In this document: positions 17,061-24,112 of the stretch, piece by piece
How positions within the stretch are numbered: position 1 is the stretch's first letter
Layout of the letters: the number at the start of each line of letters is the position of its first letter
From: an uncultured Sphingomonadales bacterium
GTDB taxonomy: Bacteria; Pseudomonadota; Alphaproteobacteria; Sphingomonadales; Sphingomonadaceae
Length of the DNA stretch: 33,440 bases
Direction: 5' to 3'
NCBI GenBank assembly: GCA_937863505.1
Contig: CALMGC010000240.1
Location: 1 to 33,440, forward strand
Position numbers and translations under genes: made by a program
The notes under the pieces: model-generated
Database searches by the model: none
What the model saw: the letters and a program-made list of their open reading frames with translations, nothing else
Told to the model about the DNA's origin: nothing

Positions 17061-18530
17061 ATGTCCGTCCGCCGATCGCTCGCCTGGGCCTACTCCGGGC
17101 AGATCACCTCGTTCGCCATCCAGTTCGCGACATCGGTCATCATCGCGCGCATCCTGTCCCCGCACGAGATGGGCATTTACGCCATCGCGATGGCGGTCCA
17201 GGGCATCATCTGGATCTTCACCAATTTCGGCATCGGCGCGTATATCGTGCGCGAGGTCGACCTGAAGCGCGAGACGCTCGACACCGCGTTCACGATCAAC
17301 GCCATCCTGTCCTTCATTCTCGCCGGGCTGCTGCTGGGGGCGAGCTTCGGCGGCAAGCTGTTGTTCGGCGACCCCGCCGCCGCCAACGTGCTCAGGGTCA
17401 GCGCGGTGAGCGTGCTGATCCCCATCTTCGCCTTCCGCGCCAGCGTGATGATGCAGCGCGAGATGCGCTTCAAGGAAGGCTCGATGATCGGCACCGCGAC
17501 CGGCATCATCGGGTCGCTGTCGACGATCAGCTTCGCGCTGCTGGGCGCGAGCTATATGAGCCCGGCCTATGGCGCGCTGGTCGGCAACGTCGTCAGCACG
17601 CTGGCGGTGGTGGTGCTGATCCGCGAGCATTTCAGCACGCGCATTTCCTTCGCCGAGTGGCGGCGGCTAAGCGTGTTCGGAATGCAGATGGTGTCGGTGG
17701 GCGGCGTTTCCGATGCCGCCGCAAGGCTTTCCGACGTGGTGCTGGGCCGGATGCTGGGCGTGACCGCGCTGGGCTTCTACTCGCGCGCCTCGAACCTGTC
17801 GGGGCTGATCTACACCCAGGTCTATGGCACCGCCACCCGGGTCGCCTTTGTTCAGCTATCGAAGAGTTTCCGTGAGACGGGTGAGCTGCGCGCGATGTTC
17901 CTGCGCTCGTTCAGCATGATCACCGCGTGCCTGTGGCCCTTCCTGATCGGGCTGGCGGTGCTGTCGCGCCCCGCGATCCACATCCTGTACGGCGGGAAAT
18001 GGGTCCCCGCCGCCGTGCCGCTGTCGCTGCTGATGGTGGCGCAGTTCTTCACGCTCTGCTTCGGGATGAACTGGGAATTGTTCGTGCTGCGCGAGGAGAC
18101 CGCGCGGCAGACGAAATACGAGGTGATCCGCTCGCTGCTCGGCCTCGCCGTGTTCTCGATCGGATGTCTGATCAGCATCGAAGCGGCCGCGGTCGGGCGC
18201 GTCGTCGATTCTTTCATCGGCTTTCTGTTCTATTACCCGCACGTCCGCAGGCTGGCGAGGACGGAGCCGCACGAGATCCCGCTCATCTACCGCAGCAGCG
18301 CGCTGCTCACGGCGGCGGCGGTGCTCCCCGCGCTGGTGCTGATGGTCGTCTATCGTTGGTCGCCGACCACCCCGCCATTGCTGGTGATGGCGAGCGTGGG
18401 CGGGGGTGTCGCGCTGTGGTTGCTGACCGCGATCCGCCTGCGCCATCCGCTGCGCGATGAACTGCTTCGCCTAGTGACACCGGTCATGCCGCGGCTCGGG
18501 GCGGGAATCGAGCGATTGTCGCCGCGTTGA
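17061..18530 (+). CDS. Polysaccharide flippase, Wzx-like (MOP superfamily)
   Basis: 489 residues from the ATG at 17061, 44 nt after the barrel gene, with AAGG upstream. The N-terminus (RRSLAWAYSGQITSFAIQFATSVIIARILSPHEMGIYAIAMAVQGI) is the classic opening of MOP-superfamily polysaccharide flippases, and 12-14 hydrophobic segments fill the rest. It has the usual length for Wzx proteins, a conserved PHEMGIY loop and LSR-rich central loops. It would flip the completed undecaprenyl-linked repeat unit to the periplasmic face, where a Wzy polymerase (not recognised in this window) would extend it. The gene sits in the same plus-strand run as the chain-length kinase and a downstream GT4, as expected for a Wzx/Wzy-dependent pathway. 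Confidence 0.92.
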   Translation: MSVRRSLAWAYSGQITSFAIQFATSVIIARILSPHEMGIYAIAMAVQGIIWIFTNFGIGAYIVREVDLKRETLDTAFTINAILSFILAGLLLGASFGGKLLFGDPAAANVLRVSAVSVLIPIFAFRASVMMQREMRFKEGSMIGTATGIIGSLSTISFALLGASYMSPAYGALVGNVVSTLAVVVLIREHFSTRISFAEWRRLSVFGMQMVSVGGVSDAAARLSDVVLGRMLGVTALGFYSRASNLSGLIYTQVYGTATRVAFVQLSKSFRETGELRAMFLRSFSMITACLWPFLIGLAVLSRPAIHILYGGKWVPAAVPLSLLMVAQFFTLCFGMNWELFVLREETARQTKYEVIRSLLGLAVFSIGCLISIEAAAVGRVVDSFIGFLFYYPHVRRLARTEPHEIPLIYRSSALLTAAAVLPALVLMVVYRWSPTTPPLLVMASVGGGVALWLLTAIRLRHPLRDELLRLVTPVMPRLGAGIERLSPR

Positions 18531-18608
18531 AGTAAGCGTCGGCCCGGAGTGCAGCTTACGGTCGGGCTGCTGACTTGGCCGGCAACGCGGGATCGAAAGG
18601 ATGCCTCC

Positions 18609-19658
18609 ATGACAAGACGCTACCTTTACGTTCTCGGTGGGTTCGCTGGGGACGACCCGCTCAAGCCCGCGCCGAACGATCCGGTGTTCGAGTACCGCCA
18701 TTTCGCCCGGACCACCGGTGCCGACATCGTGAGCCTGTCCACTCTGGGCGTGCGAGGCGAGGGGATCCAGACCCGGTTGACGTCGAGATCGCTCGTCCTT
18801 CGAATGCGGCTCGGCCTTTTGGTGGCGCGTCGCGCCGCGCGGTATGACGCGATCGTCGCATCGGGAGAAGACATCGGCGTCTTCGTCGCCGCTGCCTTGA
18901 GGGCGACGCGGCGGCGCACCCCGCTCGTGATCGTGACCCACGGTCCGCAGTTCGAGTCGTCCAAGTTCAGGCTGATGCTGTCAATGGTCAAATCCATGCC
19001 GACCGTGACCTACGCATGCCTGTCGCGCTCACTCGCGGACTGGATCGTCACGCATCGCGGCATCGATCCACGGCGCTGCCCGGCAAGCGGGTATGGTGTC
19101 GACACCGACTATTACCACACCGAGCCCGGGCCGACCGATGCGATGATCGCCAGCGCCGGCACGTCGCATCGCGATTATGACACACTGATCCGCGCGGTCA
19201 CCGGCACCGGTCTTGACACCCGCATCGCCGCCCACAGCGTCTGGGTCGGCCCCGGTGACGCGATACGGGTGCCCCTTCCCGAGCATGTCGAGGTCCGCTC
19301 CTATGGCAGCTACGCTAACCTCCGCGAACTGTACCGGCGCGCGCGCGTCGTCGTGGTGCCGACGCACGACGTTCCGTTCGCCGCCGGGTTCGCGGTGATT
19401 GCGGAGGCAATGGCCACTGGCACCCCGGTTATCGCCACGCGGGGGCGTGTGACGTCGGACTTCATCGTGCCGGGCGTGACCGGGCTGTTGGTGCCGCCCG
19501 GCAACGCCGACGCGCTGCGGGCGGCGATCCTGTCGCTGATCGACGACCCGGACCACGCCGCCGCGATGGGCGCCGCCGCCGCCGCGCGCATGCGGGAGCT
19601 ATACTCGCTCGATCGCTATGTCGCGCGGCTGGAGGAAGCCGTCGCCGTTCATGGCTAG
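18609..19658 (+). CDS. Glycosyltransferase family 4
   Basis: 349 residues. The ATG at 18609 has AAAGG 8 nt upstream and begins at the first Rossmann strand (RRYLYVLGGFAG); the track start at 18549 would add unlikely sequence. The N-terminal half contains YDAIVASGEDIGVFVAAAL and LVIVTHGPQFESSKF. The C-terminal half carries the GT4 nucleotide-sugar site VVVPTHDVPFAAGFAVIAEAMATGTPVIAT, followed by FIVPGVTGLLVPPGNADALRAAI. It probably adds a sugar to the repeat unit at the cytoplasmic face. It ends the long plus-strand run from 10170 and is convergent with another GT4, with a 68-bp non-coding gap between the stops in which I recognise no clear terminator. Confidence 0.9.
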   Translation: MTRRYLYVLGGFAGDDPLKPAPNDPVFEYRHFARTTGADIVSLSTLGVRGEGIQTRLTSRSLVLRMRLGLLVARRAARYDAIVASGEDIGVFVAAALRATRRRTPLVIVTHGPQFESSKFRLMLSMVKSMPTVTYACLSRSLADWIVTHRGIDPRRCPASGYGVDTDYYHTEPGPTDAMIASAGTSHRDYDTLIRAVTGTGLDTRIAAHSVWVGPGDAIRVPLPEHVEVRSYGSYANLRELYRRARVVVVPTHDVPFAAGFAVIAEAMATGTPVIATRGRVTSDFIVPGVTGLLVPPGNADALRAAILSLIDDPDHAAAMGAAAAARMRELYSLDRYVARLEEAVAVHG

Positions 19659-19726
19659 GGGGTGGATGCCCGGCTTGTTCGCTGGCTCGACGCTCACCCA
19701 ATCCGGATGAAACCGGCTCTAGGCGT

Positions 19727-20995
19727 TCACCGCGTGGTTATCCCCAACAACGTCGCGGTTGCGCGCTCGATCCGGTCGGCGAAAGCCGCCTTGGAGAAGG
19801 TACGCTCGAACAGCGCACGACCGGCCTCTCCGATCGACGGCCAATCCCCCCGCCGCGCGAGCGCCTCCTCCAACGCTTGCGCGATCGACGCGGCGGTCGG
19901 CTCCTCGGCTATAAAACCGTCCGCTCCATGCCGGAGATAGGCGGCGGTGCCCGTGGTCCGCGTACACAACAGCACTCGCCCACAGCCCAGCGCGTCCACG
20001 GTGACCATCGGCAGCGTGTCGTCGCGCGATGGCATCAGCACCGCGTCGCACGCCAGCATCGCCTCGCGCACCGGCCCCGCATCAAGCGCGGGACCCAGCG
20101 CGATTTCCGGCATCGTCGCCGCGCGGCGGACGAGCGCGTCGTGGAAATCCTCGAACAGGATACGCCCGTGCATCACCAGCCGCACCCGCGCCCGCGACCC
20201 GGCCGGCAGCAGCGCCAGCGCCTCCGCGGCGAGGTCCTGCCCCTTGCGCGGCTCATATGATCCGAAAATCCCGATCCGCACCGGTCGGTCGGCCGGAACG
20301 CCGGGGGTGCCGCCCATCCCGATCGGGTCGAGCCCGTAAGGCATCACCTCGACATCGGGCCGCAACGGGCGAAGAATGGCCGCAGGCAACTCGCTGCCCG
20401 CCCAAACCATCGTCGGTCGCGCCAGCAGCGCCTTCAGCTTGGGATCGCGGTCGAGCATGGCGCTGAGCAGCGAGATCTCGTGGATGAACCATATCAGGGG
20501 CACGCGCGGGGCCAATCGCGCGACGGCGGCCTCGGTCACGATGGTGTTGCACAGCGCGAAGTCGATCAGCGGCGCGGCCGCGGCAAGCAGCCGGGAGGAG
20601 GCCTTTTCCACATCCGAATCGAGGATCACCGTCGCTCCGGCTTCGAACAGCCGTTGGCGGAACGGGCCATCCTTGGGCGACAGCACGGTGACTTGGTGTC
20701 CGGCGGCGAGCAGCAACAACGCGATTTCGTACACCAGCCGCGGCGCTCCGCTCGCGCTCAGGTCGTTGGTGACCAGCAGCGCCCGCTTGCCGTCGCCGCC
20801 ATCTGCCCCGCCATGGACATGGGTGAAGGGCCTGGCTTTCTCGATTCGCCGAAGCAGCCGGTCCACGCGCCCGGGCAGACGCAGTCGCCCACTCCCGACG
20901 ATGCGTCCGGACAGCGCCGCACCCGCGCGGCGGAGCCGACGCCCTGGCGACCGGTCGAGCGATCGGGCGACCTCATCCAGCGTCCGTCGCCGCAT
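19727..20995 (-). CDS. Glycosyltransferase family 4
   Basis: 422 residues, starting at an ATG with a strong ribosome site (AAGGGAG, 6 nt spacing) located inside the end of the upstream acyltransferase gene; the two reading frames overlap by 23 nt. About 65 Arg-rich residues precede the Rossmann core (ALLVTNDLSASGAPRLVYEIALLLLAAGHQVTVLSP), a typical GT4 acceptor domain. The donor domain has RIGIFGSYEPRKGQDLAAEAL and LMPSRDDTLPMVTVDALGCGRVLLCTRTTGTAAYL, where an Asp/Val-containing motif replaces the usual E-x7-E, so catalytic assignment is less certain than for the other GT4 proteins. It is paired with an acyltransferase, suggesting addition and decoration of one residue of the polymer. Confidence 0.87.
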   Translation of the reverse strand: MRRRTLDEVARSLDRSPGRRLRRAGAALSGRIVGSGRLRLPGRVDRLLRRIEKARPFTHVHGGADGGDGKRALLVTNDLSASGAPRLVYEIALLLLAAGHQVTVLSPKDGPFRQRLFEAGATVILDSDVEKASSRLLAAAAPLIDFALCNTIVTEAAVARLAPRVPLIWFIHEISLLSAMLDRDPKLKALLARPTMVWAGSELPAAILRPLRPDVEVMPYGLDPIGMGGTPGVPADRPVRIGIFGSYEPRKGQDLAAEALALLPAGSRARVRLVMHGRILFEDFHDALVRRAATMPEIALGPALDAGPVREAMLACDAVLMPSRDDTLPMVTVDALGCGRVLLCTRTTGTAAYLRHGADGFIAEEPTAASIAQALEEALARRGDWPSIGEAGRALFERTFSKAAFADRIERATATLLGITTR

Positions 20996-22073
20996 GGCGC
21001 ACTCCCTTCCTGTTCGAGCCGGCGCCTATTACCCGATCGAGCGCCAGCGCCATGATCTTTCTGGCGCGACGGTCGTAGAACGAGTCGATCGCGACCGCCA
21101 GCATGAGGACGGCCGCCGTGAAGCCGCCGGCCAACGCCCAACCGGGCGCGATCGCCAGGCTCGCCATGGCGCGATTGGTCAGCAGCAGCAGCGGATTGTG
21201 GATGACGTAGAGCGCGTAGCTGGCGTCGCCCAACATCTTGCCCAGCCGTGGTCGCCGCTCCCGCGCGGACGCGCCGAGATAGATCAGCGCCGGGAAGAGC
21301 AAGCCGACACAGAAGAGTTCGTAACCCGAGGTGAGGCGCGCCGGCACCCGGAGAACGAAGCTGAGTATCAGGACGCCGAGAACCGCGACCGCCGGGACGG
21401 CCGGCGGTCGCCAGCGCCTGTGTAGACGTCGCACGCCTACCCCGGCAAAGAACGAGAAGGTGACACGCGGGAAGCCACCCGCGATGTCGGCCCACAGCCA
21501 ACCCACATTGATGTTGCCGACCTTCGCCTCGACCACGATCAGGCCGATGAAGGACGCCGCGACCAACAGGCTCAGCCCAACGGTACGCAATCGGGACCCG
21601 AACAGTGCGAACAGCACATTCGCCACATACACTTCCAGGAACAGCGACCAGGCGGGCGAGTCCACGGGGAAGAGGTCGATATGCGTGTGGAAGGTCGGCG
21701 ACGGCAGGAGCACCGCGTTGAATGCGATCACCTTGGCCGTCGAGCCCAGCGAGGCGCCGAGCCGCAGGTCGAGCAGGAGCCCGACCGCGCCGATCAGCAG
21801 GCCAAGCCAGTAGATCGGCATCAGCCGGACGAACCGGAGCCGCATGAACGCGGTGAAGCGTAGCCCGCCGGCGAACGCCCCGTCATAGCGGTAGCTCAGC
21901 ACGAAGCCGCTGAGGGCGAAGAACATGTCGACCGCGAGATATCCGAACCGGACGTTGCATTCGCTGATCGCCATGCAGGCCGGACCGTACAGCCCCTGGA
22001 TGTGGAACAGGAGCACGGTCAGCGCGGCCATGCCGCGCATGGCGTCAAGGGTCGCGAACCGTTCCTTGGTCAT
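20973..22073 (-). CDS. Acyltransferase-3 membrane protein
   Basis: 366 residues. The internal ATG at 22073 was chosen because it gives the usual family N-terminus (TKERFATLDAMRGMAALTVLLFHIQG); the track start 39 residues upstream adds polar sequence unlike the family. The conserved Arg-Gly and downstream His are present, followed by YLAVDMFFALSGFVLSYRY, about ten membrane segments, and VDSPAWSLFLEVYVANVLFALFG. A short charged tail (RRARKIMALALDRVIGAGSNRKG) follows the last helix. The expected reaction is O-acylation of a lipid-linked sugar or polymer at the inner membrane. It is divergent from the spike-base-like gene across 169 bp and overlaps the downstream GT4. Confidence 0.93.
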   Translation of the reverse strand: MTKERFATLDAMRGMAALTVLLFHIQGLYGPACMAISECNVRFGYLAVDMFFALSGFVLSYRYDGAFAGGLRFTAFMRLRFVRLMPIYWLGLLIGAVGLLLDLRLGASLGSTAKVIAFNAVLLPSPTFHTHIDLFPVDSPAWSLFLEVYVANVLFALFGSRLRTVGLSLLVAASFIGLIVVEAKVGNINVGWLWADIAGGFPRVTFSFFAGVGVRRLHRRWRPPAVPAVAVLGVLILSFVLRVPARLTSGYELFCVGLLFPALIYLGASARERRPRLGKMLGDASYALYVIHNPLLLLTNRAMASLAIAPGWALAGGFTAAVLMLAVAIDSFYDRRARKIMALALDRVIGAGSNRKGVRHAATDAG

Positions 22074-22212
22074 GCCCGCCCCAATCGCCTGCGAATCGCC
22101 TGTGCGACGCTCCTTAGGCCAAGCGCCGGTTTCACCCCAGCCACCTTGGAAACGAACCTTTCTGGATATTTTCCGCTGTCCTACAAGCACCCGTTCGGAT
22201 CATAGCCTGCGA

Positions 22213-22227
22213 CGCCCGAGTCGGGCG
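22213..22227. promoter_or_regulatory. 15-bp palindrome directly before the spike-base gene
   Basis: CGCCCGA-G-TCGGGCG is a perfect 7-bp palindrome around one central base, ending immediately before an ATGAGGAGGACGAGCATG segment that holds the ribosome site and start of the spike-base-like gene. It could be a repressor operator in a divergent promoter region or a leader hairpin next to the ribosome site. The function is inferred. Confidence 0.4.
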
Positions 22228-22242
22228 ATGAGGAGGACGAGC

Positions 22243-22512
22243 ATGATCCTGGACAGTTTCAGCAACCGCACGGACAGCGTTTCCGCCCCGGCGACCGCCG
22301 CGGTGCCGATCACGCCGAGCGACTCGGCCCCGCTCGGCACGCTGCCCAAGGCGATCTATGTCGGCACCGGCGGCGACATCGTCATGCGCGGCAAGGCCGA
22401 TACGGCGGACCAGGTCTGGCGCAACCTGCCCAACGGCGCGCTGGTCCCGTTCCGCGCCGCCTATGTCCGCGCCGCCGGCACGACCGCCGCCGACCTGCTG
22501 GCGCTGTACTGA
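22243..22512 (+). CDS. Spike-base-like protein (RCAP_rcc01079 / GTA head-spike family resemblance)
   Basis: 89 residues. The ATG at 22243 is preceded by GAGGAGG; an in-frame ATG at 22228 lies upstream of that ribosome site and is less likely, and the 195-residue track ORF is not real. The pattern ILDSFSNRTDSV...AVPITPSDSAPLGTLPKAIYVGTGGDIVMRG...WRNLPNGALVPFRAAYVRAAGTTAADLLALY matches what I know of the small 'spike base protein, RCAP_rcc01079 family', whose Rhodobacter capsulatus member belongs to the gene transfer agent head spike that binds capsular polysaccharide. There is no signal peptide or membrane segment. It is translationally coupled (TGATG) to the SGNH-type gene. No capsid, portal, terminase or tail gene is nearby, so here it may serve a non-viral, polysaccharide-related role or supply spikes to a GTA encoded elsewhere. 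Confidence 0.72.
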   Translation: MILDSFSNRTDSVSAPATAAVPITPSDSAPLGTLPKAIYVGTGGDIVMRGKADTADQVWRNLPNGALVPFRAAYVRAAGTTAADLLALY

Positions 22513-23990
22513 TGCCGACGCTCGACCTGTCGATCGGCCGCGCGGGCACGGCGCTGGGCGGTGGCGCGCCCGCGCCCGTCCGGCCCGCGGCGATGTTGCC
22601 CGCGCTGACCAGCCCGGGCGCGCGCTACCATGCCGTCTATTCAAACGAGCGGCTGCTGGGCGGATATAGCGGCCCGCTCGCCTATGCCGCGCTGGGCGAG
22701 AGCGCGGCGGGCGGCGTCGACCTTGGCGCGGGGCGCGAGCGGATCACGGCGGCGGACCTGCCCGCGCCGGTGACGCCGCTGTACGGCTGGTACGACCAGA
22801 GCGGCGGCGGGCGGCACCTCGTTCAGGACGTGCTTGCGCATCGGCCCAGACTGCGCGCCGATGTGACGGTGGGCGGTCGCCTGGCCACCGCCTTCGCGGG
22901 CCTGGCGAACGACCCGGCCTACGCCAGCCTTTCCGGCCCGCAGTCCCTCATCGCCGGAGCGCGCTGCGAGGCGCTGGTGATCCATCCGACCACCTCGCTC
23001 CAGAACGCGGTGTGGAGCGAGCACGCGGACGCAGCCGGAGCGGTGTGGCGCGACCTGTTCGTGTCGCTGGCCGCCGACGGCGCGCTTGGCGTCGCGCAGC
23101 AGACCACGTCCGTACACATCCCGTCGGTGCCGCAGGTGCTGCTGCTCACCGAAGGGCCGAACGGCACGACGCTGTTCCGCGACGGCGTCCCGGTCGCGTT
23201 GCGGGCCGGCGACTCGTCGGCGCTCGCCCGCCTGACGCTGGGCGCCTCCGCGCTCGGCGCGCAGTTCAACGCCAATTTCCGCCTCGCCGCCTATCTCGCG
23301 ATCGAGGGCGCGATGAACGCGGCCGACGCGGCGGCGATCACCGCGGCGCTCCAGTCCCGCTTCGCGATCCGCCCGGCGCACGACGTCAACCTAGTCCACA
23401 TCGGCGACAGCATCGTCGAGGGCGTGGCGGCGAGCGACACGCTCGCGCTCGGCGCGCAGTTGCTGCCGTTGCTCGCGCGATCGACACGCTACTGGAACCT
23501 GGGCATCGCCGGGCGGACGCAGGCGCAATGTTTCGCGACCCGGACGGCGCGCGAGGGCGCACTGTTCGAGCCGGGCAAGGTCAACCTCGCGCTGATCGAC
23601 GCGGGGATCAACGACCTCGGCGCGGGCGCGCGCGGCGCGGACCTGTGCGCCAACACCACCCGACCTTACCTTGCGGCGCTGAGGGCGATGGGGTTCCGCG
23701 TCGGGCTCGCCACGCTGCTCCCGCAGACCAGCGGCCGTTACCCGACGGGCGACGCCACGATCGAGCAGGAGCGGCTGGCCTACAACGCCGCCGCTCGGGG
23801 TGATTCGGCCGGTGCCGACTTTCTGGTCGACCGAGCCGCGAGCCCGGTGATGGGGCGCTATCCCGCGAGTTGCGCGGACGCGGCCTTGTATAGCGCGACC
23901 GTGGGCGGCGCGGGTCTGCACCCGACGACGCTCGGCTATGCCCTGCTTGCCCCGATCTACGCCGACGCGATCAACGCCGCCATCACCTGA
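22512..23990 (+). CDS. SGNH/GDSL-type hydrolase with N-terminal lectin-like region
   Basis: 492 residues; the ATG overlaps the previous stop by one base. Residues about 35-285 resemble the ConA-like/arabinofuranosidase-like module of phage tail and surface proteins (YHAVYSNERLLGGYSGPL ... LYGWYDQSGGGRHLVQ). Residues 290-492 form an SGNH domain: block I HIGDSIVEG (Ser300), a Gly block NLGIAGRT, block III GINDL (Asn367) and block V GLHPTTLGY (His470). The residue three before His470 is Ala, not the Asp of the usual DxxH, so catalysis would need a Ser-His dyad or an Asp elsewhere. Such domains remove acyl groups from polysaccharides. No signal peptide is visible. Surrounded by four acyltransferase genes, it is a plausible deacylase for the same polymer, acting in the cytoplasm or on a particle surface. 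Confidence 0.8.
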   Translation: MPTLDLSIGRAGTALGGGAPAPVRPAAMLPALTSPGARYHAVYSNERLLGGYSGPLAYAALGESAAGGVDLGAGRERITAADLPAPVTPLYGWYDQSGGGRHLVQDVLAHRPRLRADVTVGGRLATAFAGLANDPAYASLSGPQSLIAGARCEALVIHPTTSLQNAVWSEHADAAGAVWRDLFVSLAADGALGVAQQTTSVHIPSVPQVLLLTEGPNGTTLFRDGVPVALRAGDSSALARLTLGASALGAQFNANFRLAAYLAIEGAMNAADAAAITAALQSRFAIRPAHDVNLVHIGDSIVEGVAASDTLALGAQLLPLLARSTRYWNLGIAGRTQAQCFATRTAREGALFEPGKVNLALIDAGINDLGAGARGADLCANTTRPYLAALRAMGFRVGLATLLPQTSGRYPTGDATIEQERLAYNAAARGDSAGADFLVDRAASPVMGRYPASCADAALYSATVGGAGLHPTTLGYALLAPIYADAINAAIT

Positions 23991-24056
23991 CCGGTTTCGG
24001 CACGGGCGGTTCCGCCGCCGCCTGTCCGCTCCCTTTACGCCCGCGAGCCGGGATGT

Positions 24057-24064
24057 AAGGGAGG
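24057..24064 (+). promoter_or_regulatory. Strong ribosome-binding site of the 13-codon mini-ORF
   Basis: AAGGGAGG, 6 nt before the ATG at 24071, is among the best ribosome sites in the window, yet it serves a frame that ends after 13 codons. The acyltransferase start downstream has only a weak GGAA. This decides that ribosomes probably load here first. Confidence 0.6.
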
Positions 24065-24070
24065 CGCGCC

Positions 24071-24112
24071 ATGGGCGGTTGCTTCAGCTTCGACACGGAA
24101 CGTCGCCGGTGA
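24071..24112 (+). CDS. 13-residue leader mini-ORF coupled to the acyltransferase
   Basis: ATG GGC GGT ... CGG TGA encodes MGGCFSFDTERRR and is too short for the ORF track. Its TGA overlaps the GTG start of the acyltransferase as GTGA, the same 4-nt junction used between other genes here. The likely role is translational coupling, loading ribosomes at the strong site so they restart on the acyltransferase. An alternative is that an indel has separated the original ATG from the acyltransferase frame, in which case the true protein would begin at 24071. Confidence 0.5.
   Translation: MGGCFSFDTERRR

Noticed and set aside
22243-23990. Prophage or complete gene transfer agent cluster
   Set aside because: Only the spike-like pair resembles virion proteins; no capsid, portal, terminase, tail, integrase or lysis gene is visible in the window.
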